Part shown: piece by piece, positions 24,439 to 32,201 of the stretch
How positions within the stretch are numbered: the first letter of the stretch is position 1
How the letters are laid out: every line of letters starts with the position of its first letter
Assembly (NCBI GenBank): GCA_025356295.1
Contig: JANXUJ010000097.1
Location: 1 to 50,011 of the forward strand
Length of the DNA stretch: 50,011 nucleotides
Reading direction: 5' to 3'
Origin: Cyanobacteriota bacterium
Lineage (GTDB): Bacteria > Cyanobacteriota > Cyanobacteriia > Pseudanabaenales > Pseudanabaenaceae
Translations under genes and position numbers: made by a program
The notes under the pieces: generated by a model
Told to the model about the DNA's origin: nothing
Databases searched by the model: none
Seen by the model: the letters and a program-made list of their open reading frames with translations, nothing else

Positions 24439-25599
24439 TTATCCCAAGCCAGTGGTTAGACGCGTCCAAAAACCGTCATAAATTTGCGAAACTTTATCAT
24501 CAAGTTTGGTAATGCGATCGCTTTTAGCAAGCATCGATTCGCTTGGTTCTAATGCTTTAATGGCTTTGAGATCATCAGGAATCATCGATTTAGCGAGTTT
24601 ATTAGTCGTGCCGAAGCTATTTGCATCGCTAATTTTGGCAGCAATCTCAGGTCGCATCACATAATTGATCCATGCATGAGCGCCTGTGATATTTGATGCA
24701 CCTCTAGGAATAGCCAAAGTATCCGTCCAGATCGATGTGCCACTATTTGGCAAAATATATTTAATATTTGGGTCTTGTCTTGCCAAGCTAATCGCATCAC
24801 CTGAAAAAGCCATGCACATCATTAAATCACCCGAAGCAAGCGGATCGCGCCATGCATCGGTAGTGAAATTAGCGATCGCGGGCATTAGTTCGCGCAACTT
24901 TTGAAATGCTTGCTCTATCTTTACTGGGTCTTTAGAGTTGTAAGAATTACCCAAAGTATGTAAAGCCATTCCCATCACTTCACGCGGATCATTGACGAGC
25001 GTAATCCGCAGCTTACTCTTGTGTTCCCATAGATAGCTCCAATCAGTCGGCTCTTCCCCAATAATCGAGTTGACCGCCTTGACGTTATAAGCAATTCCCG
25101 TTGTGCCTAAACTGACAGGAATGCTAAACACAGCACCGCGATCGTGCGGCAATCCTAAATAGTCATCGGCGATATTATGCAGATTTGGTAATAGCTTTTT
25201 GTTGAGAGGAGCAAGTAATTTGCGATCGCGCATCTGCGTGACCATATAGTCGCTAGGATAAATGATGCTATAGCCCGATCGCCCACCTGAAGCCTCTAAC
25301 TTAGAAAACATGACTTCATTAGAGTCATAGGTATCACCCACGACTTTAATCCCTGTCTCTTTGGTAAATCCGTCTAAAACTTCTTGGTTATTGACATAGG
25401 TCGCCCAGCCATAAATATAGAGAGTTTGTTTGTCTTGAGTGACTGGACGCACGACTTCTTCTTTGCCAGACTCGGCTGTCTGTGTATCTTTCTCGAAAAT
25501 GCCACAGGCGGCGAGAGTTGATACTCCCGCCAGAGCCGATGTCGCATAAACCGATTGCTTAATAAATTGCCTAATAAACTTGCGGCGCGAGATACTCAT
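24439..25599 (-). CDS. potD: Spermidine/putrescine-type ABC substrate-binding lipoprotein
   Basis: A 386-residue extracytoplasmic binding protein of the PotD/PotF family. The N-terminus has a twin-arginine-like SRRKFIRQF followed by a lipobox LAAC with Cys32, so it is probably a membrane-anchored lipoprotein exported by Tat or Sec. LYIYGWATYVNNQEVLDGF near 55-75 and GYSIIYPSDYMVTQM near 108-122 are typical. WTDTLAIPRGASNITGAHAWINY near 290 is the C-terminal lobe hinge. The ligand is probably a polyamine, but other small solutes are possible. Its start overlaps the stop of the ATPase gene by ATGA. The cognate permeases PotB and PotC are not in the window. Confidence 0.88.
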   Translation of the reverse strand: MSISRRKFIRQFIKQSVYATSALAGVSTLAACGIFEKDTQTAESGKEEVVRPVTQDKQTLYIYGWATYVNNQEVLDGFTKETGIKVVGDTYDSNEVMFSKLEASGGRSGYSIIYPSDYMVTQMRDRKLLAPLNKKLLPNLHNIADDYLGLPHDRGAVFSIPVSLGTTGIAYNVKAVNSIIGEEPTDWSYLWEHKSKLRITLVNDPREVMGMALHTLGNSYNSKDPVKIEQAFQKLRELMPAIANFTTDAWRDPLASGDLMMCMAFSGDAISLARQDPNIKYILPNSGTSIWTDTLAIPRGASNITGAHAWINYVMRPEIAAKISDANSFGTTNKLAKSMIPDDLKAIKALEPSESMLAKSDRITKLDDKVSQIYDGFWTRLTTGLG

Positions 25600-26744
25600 G
25601 TAGCCACCGCAGTTTTAGGGAGAGCGATACAATCTTCGGGCATCCATGAAACATATACCTGACTATCAAAAGGTGGCGTTTTTTCGCCCTGATGATTGGA
25701 ACGAATCAGCATTACTCTGACAGGTGGTACATTTTCGCTAGCGTGTAAATCTACGACAAATTGCGAGTGGTCGCCTAGATACAGCACATTATTGAGGATG
25801 CCGCGATAGGTGTTGTAGGGCTGATTAGGATATTCGGTGGAAAGCCTGATTTTTTCAGGACGGACGCTAACGACTGCTTCGGCAATGGGTAACCAATTTT
25901 TAGGCTTAGCCGCCACGATCGCTAAGCCTGTAGACGATCGCAACTCAACAAATGCGCCATCCTGCTCAATCACCCGACAGGCAAACAAATTTGTCTCGCC
26001 GACAAAATCTGCCACAAAAGCCGAAGCAGGGCGATCGTAAACTTCCGCAGGTGTGCCAATCTGTTCGATCCGACCTTGATTCATCACCGCAATTCTCGAA
26101 GAAATTGCTAGAGCTTCACTCTGATCGTGAGTGACCATGATGAAAGAAATCCCTAACTCGTACTGCAAATTTGACAACTCTACTTGCAGTTCTTTGCGAA
26201 GTTTGAAGTCCAAAGCTGCCATCGGCTCATCAAGCAAAATTACTTTCGGACGGTTAACGAGGGCGCGCGCGAGAGCTACACGTTGTTGTTGACCGCCTGA
26301 TATCTGGCTAGGATAGCGATCGCTTAAGTGATCGAGGCGGACTTGTTTGAGCGCATCCTTCACTCGTTGTTGTATTTCTGGCTTGGCGACGCGCTTAACT
26401 GTTAAACCAAAGGCAACATTATCAAAAATGGTCATATGCCCAAACAAGGCATAGCTCTGAAATACCGTATTTACAGGGCGTTGATAAGCAGGGATATAAG
26501 TCATTGGCTGACCCTGAATTAACACTTCACCTGCGGATGGTTCTTCAAAGCCCGCTACTAATCGCAGCAATGTCGTTTTGCCACAGCCTGATGGACCCAA
26601 GATGCTAAAGAGTTCACCGCGTTGGACTTGCAGATCGACACCCTGGACAACCGTGTTTGCCCCAAATATTTTAAATACTCTCTGGAGTTCTACATCAGGG
26701 ACTGTACTTGTTGCGGTCTGCTTAGCGGCGGTTGACTGTGCCAT
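25596..26744 (-). CDS. potA: Polyamine-type ABC transporter ATPase
   Basis: A 382-residue importer ATPase. Walker A is GPSGCGKTT near residues 51-59, the Q-loop lies in NTVFQSYALFGHM, the signature is SGGQQQRVALARAL, Walker B is VILLDEPMAALD, and the switch His is in MVTHDQSEAL. The C-terminal 130 residues form the TOBE domain (AVVSVRPEKIRLS), as in PotA and CysA. It is upstream of potD and translationally coupled to it. The gene before it, 37 bases away, encodes an ABC-2-type membrane protein rather than a PotB/PotC permease, so the translocation pore must be encoded elsewhere. Confidence 0.93.
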   Translation of the reverse strand: MAQSTAAKQTATSTVPDVELQRVFKIFGANTVVQGVDLQVQRGELFSILGPSGCGKTTLLRLVAGFEEPSAGEVLIQGQPMTYIPAYQRPVNTVFQSYALFGHMTIFDNVAFGLTVKRVAKPEIQQRVKDALKQVRLDHLSDRYPSQISGGQQQRVALARALVNRPKVILLDEPMAALDFKLRKELQVELSNLQYELGISFIMVTHDQSEALAISSRIAVMNQGRIEQIGTPAEVYDRPASAFVADFVGETNLFACRVIEQDGAFVELRSSTGLAIVAAKPKNWLPIAEAVVSVRPEKIRLSTEYPNQPYNTYRGILNNVLYLGDHSQFVVDLHASENVPPVRVMLIRSNHQGEKTPPFDSQVYVSWMPEDCIALPKTAVAT

Positions 26745-26781
26745 GTTGTGATGCTCAAACTTCTACTAATTGGTTAATTGG

Positions 26782-28341
26782 TCACGAAGTCTTCTGAATT
26801 CTAGCGCGTTGTAGCTGATAAATGAGTTGCAATGTTAAGGCAATTATTAGGGAAATTTGTCCTGCGAAGGCAAGAATAACATCAGAAGGTTTGATGTTTG
26901 CGAGCGCAACCCAAGCATATCCCCAAAATAGCCACACTCCAGCATAGCGATCGGGGCTAATTGATAGAGTAAACATGATCAAGACTGGCAGAAAAACTAA
27001 TCCTGAAATTATTCCTGTTGCCCATGCAGTTGGATTACGGGTTTTCAGGAAGAAAATTAATTGGGTAATTAAAGCTAATAAAATAATTGAGATTGCAAAA
27101 GAAGCCAGAATAACGATCGCTTTGGATTTAGCTTCTGGATTAGCCCATGAGTTTACCCAAATTAAAATTGGGACTTGAGTAAATATAAGATTGAGGGCGA
27201 TCGCGATCGGGGCTGGGCTTTTATCTGACCAAATCAGATCGCGCAGGATATAGCTAAATCCTGATGGATGCTCCTCAGTTGTTGATAACGCTCCAAATCT
27301 CACCCAGTCGAGTAGCGCTTGCCTTGGTGGTGTGAGTGAAGCGATCGCACTTATAAACAAAAAACAATTGGCAATATAAAGGACTAGCAATAGCATTAAT
27401 TGAAATCCTGAAGCGGTGCTAAACCCTGATTGCATACAGAACCCTAACATCAAGATTTCTAGATAAGCCGTGATCACATAGCTTTGTCCTTTGCTAATCA
27501 AAGTCGCAGTGGGATTATGAAAACGGCGTTGCAAAACCCGCCAGATACCTAAGCTAAAAATTGCTAAGTTGGCAATTGTAAAAATATGTGGAGTCCAAAT
27601 ATTTGATGTAATCGGCAAGTACCACCATTCAGCGCGAATGGGAGTGATGAGTCCACCCACCAAAACTCCGCTCAATGAACTCCATGCCGTGAAAATATTC
27701 CACCACATAAATGCAGGAGCAATCCAGACAAAGGTCACAAATGAAAATATTAAAGCTCCTGCTGATACCTGTCCGCCAAATTTGGCTTGCCAACCACTCA
27801 GTAAAGCTATTAGAAGCGAAGCACTAAACAGCAAAAATGCAGTGCCGATTAGCAATATATAAAAGCTGAATAAAAAGGCGATCGGCACATTAGCCCCGAT
27901 TGCGGTAACGAGGTGATATGGGACTAATAATCCGATCCCGATATAAGCCAGCAATGGCACACCGATGATTTTGCCCATGAGAATGCTCAGGCTCGATCGC
28001 GGACTGATCCGAATGAAATTGAGCGTCCCTTTATAGTCTTCAAGCGCAAGATCGGCAATTAAGCTATAAACTCCGACCAAAAACAAAATAAATGGTTCAG
28101 TCCAAGTCACCACCCGAAACTGCTCCAGCCACCAATCTTGCCAAGACTCGGCACAGCTGAACCCGCGCGCGTAACAACCTTCAGCAGGAATACGCTGACT
28201 ATAAAATAAAAGCAAGAGCATTTGAAATAGCAAGGATACGCCGATCGCTACAATCAAATTGCGTAATTTTAATTTGCCGCGAATCTCCCGCAACAGTTGC
28301 GGATTCCAGTCGCCAATACGGTCGAGCCAGGCTGTTATCAT
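26782..28341 (-). CDS. ABC-2-type transporter permease-like protein
   Basis: A 519-residue membrane protein with about 11-12 hydrophobic spans. The start is placed at MITAWLDRIGDWNPQLLREI, because an upstream in-frame Met lies inside the divergent gene. The motif ALEDYKGTLNFIRISPRSSL and the following ILMGKIIGVPLLAYIGIGLL resemble cyanobacterial ABC-2-type permeases, which have a NFIRLSPxS segment. No ATPase domain is present. Its function is unknown. PotA, 37 bases downstream on the same strand, is an importer-type ATPase of a different class and is unlikely to be its partner. The start is only 24 bases from the divergent exosortase-associated gene. Confidence 0.75.
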   Translation of the reverse strand: MITAWLDRIGDWNPQLLREIRGKLKLRNLIVAIGVSLLFQMLLLLFYSQRIPAEGCYARGFSCAESWQDWWLEQFRVVTWTEPFILFLVGVYSLIADLALEDYKGTLNFIRISPRSSLSILMGKIIGVPLLAYIGIGLLVPYHLVTAIGANVPIAFLFSFYILLIGTAFLLFSASLLIALLSGWQAKFGGQVSAGALIFSFVTFVWIAPAFMWWNIFTAWSSLSGVLVGGLITPIRAEWWYLPITSNIWTPHIFTIANLAIFSLGIWRVLQRRFHNPTATLISKGQSYVITAYLEILMLGFCMQSGFSTASGFQLMLLLVLYIANCFLFISAIASLTPPRQALLDWVRFGALSTTEEHPSGFSYILRDLIWSDKSPAPIAIALNLIFTQVPILIWVNSWANPEAKSKAIVILASFAISIILLALITQLIFFLKTRNPTAWATGIISGLVFLPVLIMFTLSISPDRYAGVWLFWGYAWVALANIKPSDVILAFAGQISLIIALTLQLIYQLQRARIQKTS

Positions 28342-28365
28342 GATCAAAATAATTATGAAATAGGT

Positions 28366-29124
28366 ATGCAAGATAAAGCTGAAAACTCAAAAATCCAAAA
28401 TACTCAAGAAATTCAAAAACCTCAAAAAGTTCGCTTTGGGTTACTTGTCATTTTGGTTAGTAGTAGTTTATTGATCTTAGTGCGATCGCTGATTGATAGC
28501 AATATTGGTAAACCTACTCCGTTCTCATTTCCTAAGCAAATCGAACTAGCTTTTGCAACTTCGCAGTCAGGGAATCAGACAAAAAATCAGGCAAAAAATC
28601 AACAATCAGTCACAATTATTGATAATAAAGACTTTTTTGGTAAGCCCAAATATTTGTCGGGAGAGAAGTATCAATATTTATTAGATAATTTATCGATAGA
28701 CATTGATTTGAGATATGCGATCGGTACGGATGGAGATGTGCCTTTATTTATTAAAGAGTTGGGCAATATTGATATCAATGAAGATCAGTTACGCCAAAAA
28801 ATTGCGCCTAAAGATGCGATCGGCTACCATGTCACTTTTACTCACCAAAATCGCGCCTATTTAACTGCTTGCATCAATCCGCGCGGTATTTCTACAGTCA
28901 CAAAAGAGCAGTTTGAAGATAATGCTAGCGATCGCGCAACTGATCGCGATGTCGTGATTGGTTGGTTGCTTGGACAAAAAGATTTACGCGACAGGCGTTG
29001 TCTCTGGACGCTGATATCTACGCCGATAACATCAGATAATGATCTTAATATTACTAATCAAAAATTAGAGAAAATTTGGATTTTATGGTATGAATGGTGG
29101 AAACCTAAGTTCCCCCAGCTTTAA
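28366..29124 (+). CDS. Cyanoexosortase A system-associated protein
   Basis: A 252-residue protein with one membrane span near residues 24-43 (FGLLVILVSSSLLILV) and an extracytoplasmic domain. The diagnostic stretches are YLLDNLSIDIDLRYAIGTDG near 105, LTACINPRGISTVTKEQF near 165-182, WLLGQKDLRDRRCLW near 200, and a C-terminal WILWYEWWKPKFPQL. This is the pattern of the protein found next to cyanoexosortase A in cyanobacteria, thought to help PEP-CTERM protein processing or envelope polysaccharide export. The start at ATG 28366 gives a charged, polar N-terminus before the span. It precedes the HpsJ-like gene by 28 bases. No exosortase gene is in the window. Confidence 0.82.
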   Translation: MQDKAENSKIQNTQEIQKPQKVRFGLLVILVSSSLLILVRSLIDSNIGKPTPFSFPKQIELAFATSQSGNQTKNQAKNQQSVTIIDNKDFFGKPKYLSGEKYQYLLDNLSIDIDLRYAIGTDGDVPLFIKELGNIDINEDQLRQKIAPKDAIGYHVTFTHQNRAYLTACINPRGISTVTKEQFEDNASDRATDRDVVIGWLLGQKDLRDRRCLWTLISTPITSDNDLNITNQKLEKIWILWYEWWKPKFPQL

Positions 29125-29152
29125 AACAACTCTAAAATATCGTGTTTACTTT

Positions 29153-29956
29153 ATGAGTAATTCCAGTTCAAATTCTACTGAAGTAATTACCGCTAACCTA
29201 CTCCGTTTTGCAGGTTATGGACTTCTATTACTCGCATTTGCTAACTTTGTTGATGCGCTAGTCCCACCAAAATTTGGTCAAGATGCTACATGGGAATTTA
29301 GTACATTAGCGAAGTTAGTTGGCACTTCTCCAGTTCCCATTATCGGTTTAATCTTAATTTTCTATGGTGAATCGGCAGCACGTTCCGCATTTGGCAAAAA
29401 CATTCTCAAATTTTTGTCATGGCTATCGTTGTTATTAAGCATTTTATATGTGGTAATGCTGCTGATTGGCATTAGCGCAACGATTCGGATTAATAACGAC
29501 AATACAACTAAAGCTAGTTTTGCTTTGTCGCAACAAATCACTCAATTTACTACAGCTAAAGAAAATTTAAAAAATACTAATGATGCCAATTTACTAAAGG
29601 TTGCTGAACTTTTGGAAAAGCGATCGCCGAACATCAAACTAAATAAAACTAATCCTACTGAACTCAGAACTCAGATAGAAACAGAGATCGTCAAAAATGA
29701 GAATGAAGCCAAAGCAACTGTGGCAGAATCGCAGAACAGAGCGTCTAATCAACTAAAAAAGCAAGCAGCCAAATCATATTTTGAAGCAATAGTTTCCGCT
29801 TTTGTTCTATTTGGTATTTGGAATCAGACTAAATGGGCGCGAACAAATTTGCGCCGCAAGAAAAAAAGCTCTAAAGTTCCCACTAATCTTGGTGATGTTG
29901 CTAGTGCACCCACATTTGAGAGTGAAACTTTTGACGCTGAGTCTAAAGACGATTGA
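29153..29956 (+). CDS. HpsJ-like protein, cyanoexosortase A-associated
   Basis: A 267-residue membrane protein. Hydrophobic spans lie near residues 14-33 (LLRFAGYGLLLLAFANFV), 60-78 (VPIIGLILIFYGES), 90-112 (FLSWLSLLLSILYVVMLLIG) and 219-234 (FEAIVSAFVLFGIWNQ). A charged helical region of about 90 residues lies between spans three and four. This matches HpsJ-family proteins, needed for hormogonium polysaccharide and motility in filamentous cyanobacteria, and specifically the subgroup coupled to cyanoexosortase A. The start is set at MSNSSSNSTEVI; a longer frame would overlap the upstream gene. It probably forms an operon with that gene, ending at a long hairpin. Confidence 0.78.
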   Translation: MSNSSSNSTEVITANLLRFAGYGLLLLAFANFVDALVPPKFGQDATWEFSTLAKLVGTSPVPIIGLILIFYGESAARSAFGKNILKFLSWLSLLLSILYVVMLLIGISATIRINNDNTTKASFALSQQITQFTTAKENLKNTNDANLLKVAELLEKRSPNIKLNKTNPTELRTQIETEIVKNENEAKATVAESQNRASNQLKKQAAKSYFEAIVSAFVLFGIWNQTKWARTNLRRKKKSSKVPTNLGDVASAPTFESETFDAESKDD

Positions 29957-29968
29957 ACTTTAAAACAA

Positions 29969-30019
29969 AACAAGCATAAAAGAGAGCGCCACAAAGCAGC
30001 TCTCTCTTTTATGCTTGTT
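29969..30019. terminator. Long bidirectional terminator
   Basis: An 18-bp stem (29969-29986 with 30002-30019) surrounds a 15-base loop. It lies between convergent genes. The FTR1 stop codon (30009-30011) is inside the hairpin, so on the minus strand the terminator begins within the coding end. Confidence 0.85.
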
Positions 30020-30923
30020 TACTATTCAAGCTACGGTAGTAAATTGTGCCAACGATCGCAAAAAATAAGACGTAAGCGATCGCTTGGACTAAATAAAGCT
30101 TGTCGGTATAACCAAATAGCGAACTAAGGATCACCCCTGGAAACTTTTCGGCGGGTAAAACTTTGCTGCTATCCCAAACCATATTGCCGAGAACGCAGGA
30201 ACGCTCGCGAGCAAAATGTTCGTAATAAAAACAAATTGCTTCAGACTTGCGATCGCTTTGAGACAAAATTCGTAATGCAGTATCAAAACGGGCGAGGGCA
30301 GAAATTACTAAGCCTGAAACGATTGATAAGAGCATAAAGCCCATGATTTTGAAAAAAGCGCGAATATTAATCTTGATGCCAAATTTAAACAAAGCTATAG
30401 CGATCGCTGTGGCGGCGACAATTCCACTTACGGCTCCGATCGCTGGCATTAAGCCTTCTTGAAATTTTGCAGAAATAAATAAAACAATCTCAAAGCCTTC
30501 ACGCAAAATTGCAAATAAGATCAGTCCAAAAATCCCTAACCCAGCTTTTCTCCCCTCGTCTACTACACTTCCTAACGAACCTTCAATTTTTCCTTTCATG
30601 GCACGGCTCTGCTTAGTCATCCAAATCAGCATCCATGTCAACATAGCGATCGCAGCGACACTAAAAATACCTTCGAGTAATGGCTCAAAGACTGGTGATA
30701 TCGCAGGGTTATTAGCACCGATGCTTTGCATAAACCAATTAAATAGCACTCCGACTAAGCCACTAATCAACAGCCCAGATGCAATACCTGCAAATACCCA
30801 TCGATTGAGATGCGATCGCTTAGCGCGCTTGAGATATGCCATGACAATGCCGACTACTAAGGCGGCTTCAACGCCTTCACGCAAAGTAATTAAAAAAGTG
30901 GGAAGAGTTAAACTGAAGTCCAT
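30009..30923 (-). CDS. FTR1 family iron permease
   Basis: A 304-residue polytopic protein with seven or so spans. The two iron-binding REGxE motifs are present: LREGVEAAL (Arg15 to Glu19) and LREGFEIVL (Arg141 to Glu145). The start is placed at MDFSLTLPTF because the first REGxE then falls in the first span, as in the family. FTR1/EfeU permeases take Fe3+ across the cytoplasmic membrane, usually after oxidation of Fe2+ by a partner. The partner candidates are upstream: a helix-hairpin-helix lipoprotein and a multicopper oxidase. A hairpin between it and the lipoprotein gene suggests separate or attenuated transcription. A Cys-rich insert near residues 245-265 (ICFYYEHFARERSC) is less usual. 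Confidence 0.93.
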   Translation of the reverse strand: MDFSLTLPTFLITLREGVEAALVVGIVMAYLKRAKRSHLNRWVFAGIASGLLISGLVGVLFNWFMQSIGANNPAISPVFEPLLEGIFSVAAIAMLTWMLIWMTKQSRAMKGKIEGSLGSVVDEGRKAGLGIFGLILFAILREGFEIVLFISAKFQEGLMPAIGAVSGIVAATAIAIALFKFGIKINIRAFFKIMGFMLLSIVSGLVISALARFDTALRILSQSDRKSEAICFYYEHFARERSCVLGNMVWDSSKVLPAEKFPGVILSSLFGYTDKLYLVQAIAYVLFFAIVGTIYYRSLNSKQA

Positions 30924-30968
30924 AAGATTATTAAGTTGCGATAATAGTTTAAATAAAAGTTTGCATAA

Positions 30969-30997
30969 AAATAAGAGGTGCATTGCACCTCTTATTT
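30969..30997 (-). terminator. Hairpin between lipoprotein and FTR1 genes
   Basis: A near-perfect 29-base palindrome: arms 30969-30982 and 30984-30997 are fully complementary. On the minus strand it follows the lipoprotein stop (31003) and is trailed by a T-rich run, as a terminator would be. It is also about 46 bases upstream of the FTR1 start, so it could act as an attenuator or operator. Confidence 0.7.
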
Positions 30998-31002
30998 AAT
31001 AT

Positions 31003-32073
31003 CTATGGTTTTGTGTAGACTTTTGCAGCAGCCTGCTCATTACCTTTGATCAGAGCCGACATATCAGCAACCGAGAGGACTGGTTTTTCGGGTGCGATCG
31101 GGCTAGGATAAGCAGATTTTAGCTTTTCTAAACTGACTGTAAATTGTTTGTGAACATCGGGATAATCTTTTTCCATTGTTGGAGCAATACTCTTATATAA
31201 CTGCTCAACATAGATCGTGAAGCCGCGCGAGTCTTGATACTCGATGATTTCTTTGACTTTATCATTCGCGATCGCTGCCATATACTCAGTACCCGCTGTA
31301 TCAAGAATGGTATTGATCACTTGCAGGGCAAACTTAGGAGATTTACGTTGAGCTTCAGGAATCGCCGCGATCGCCATATCAATACTAGCGATCGCTTCTT
31401 GATACTTAGTCGGCACACTTGGATCACTAGGCTTAGATTTGACCAGTTGTTGCAAGTCCATCAGTGATTGTTTAAAGTCTTTGACATTACGCTCTTTGAG
31501 TTGACCTTCGATCTCAGCATAAATTTCTTCAACTGGATGCTGAATGTGTGGCAGAGCTTGGTCTGGCTTCTGAAGATCGATTAATTCTTTCGCCACAATC
31601 ATGTGACCTTTCATCAAACCCAACTTCGTTAAATAATCTACATCCTTAGCTTCACCTGTCAAGACAACAGTCTCGATGCTAACTATATCTTTGACTTTCT
31701 CAAACTGTTCAGCCGTAATCACCTTTTTTGAGATGAGGTCTTCAGTTTTAACATAAGGTCTTGCAGCTTGGATTTTATTGGACAAACCTGCAATCCCTAA
31801 CTTAGCTTCAACTTTATCTAGATCAGACAAAATTGCTTCGTTAATATTGATTTTGACTTTACTGTTGCTAGACATAACCATGCCTGAGTCCTTTTTAGGA
31901 TCAATTGTTGAGCTACCAGCACTTGTAGTTGGAGAACTGGTTACTTTAGGCTCATTTATGCAAGCAGAAATGGCGATCGCGCTAACCAAAGAAAGTCCAA
32001 ACAGCAGCATAAATGTTTTGCTACTATTTAATGCCTTAAATGATTTTTTGATGAGAGAGATAATAAAGAACAT
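31003..32073 (-). CDS. Helix-hairpin-helix lipoprotein linked to iron uptake
   Basis: A 356-residue lipoprotein: a hydrophobic stretch ends in the lipobox AISAC. The start at 32073 gives basic residues before the hydrophobic core; 32103 and 32010 are alternatives. After a Ser/Thr-rich linker, residues about 75-140 (VKININEAILSDLDKVEAKL, ARPYVKTEDLISKKVITAEQ) form a ComEA-like helix-hairpin-helix pair. The C-terminal 200 residues are helical with a HIQHPVEEIYAEIEGQL segment and a further AQRKSPKFALQVI segment. I do not recognise this C-terminal part securely. Its His and Glu residues could bind metal, as the imelysin-like EfeO/EfeM partners of FTR1 do. It precedes the FTR1 gene on the same strand. 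Confidence 0.75.
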   Translation of the reverse strand: MFFIISLIKKSFKALNSSKTFMLLFGLSLVSAIAISACINEPKVTSSPTTSAGSSTIDPKKDSGMVMSSNSKVKININEAILSDLDKVEAKLGIAGLSNKIQAARPYVKTEDLISKKVITAEQFEKVKDIVSIETVVLTGEAKDVDYLTKLGLMKGHMIVAKELIDLQKPDQALPHIQHPVEEIYAEIEGQLKERNVKDFKQSLMDLQQLVKSKPSDPSVPTKYQEAIASIDMAIAAIPEAQRKSPKFALQVINTILDTAGTEYMAAIANDKVKEIIEYQDSRGFTIYVEQLYKSIAPTMEKDYPDVHKQFTVSLEKLKSAYPSPIAPEKPVLSVADMSALIKGNEQAAAKVYTKP

Positions 32074-32162
32074 GTAAGTGTTAAAAAGGCGACTAAAATT
32101 CAACTATCTAAATAATGCAACTAATTTGCAATAAGTGACACAAATTTATTAAAACATAAAAG

Positions 32163-32201
32163 CCAGATAAAAAAAGGCGCTTTGCGCCTTTTTTTATCTG
32201 G
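32163..32201 (-). terminator. Terminator after the multicopper oxidase gene
   Basis: A perfect 18-bp stem (32163-32180 with 32184-32201, loop TTT) contains a GGCGC/GCGCC core flanked by A7 and T7 runs. The oxidase stop codon (32194-32196) lies within the hairpin. It separates the oxidase transcript from the lipoprotein gene. Confidence 0.92.

Noticed and set aside
26782..28341. Missing exosortase suspected in the 519-residue membrane protein
   Set aside because: It is too long and lacks the Cys/Arg/His active-site pattern of exosortases; the NFIRISP segment points to an ABC-2-type permease.
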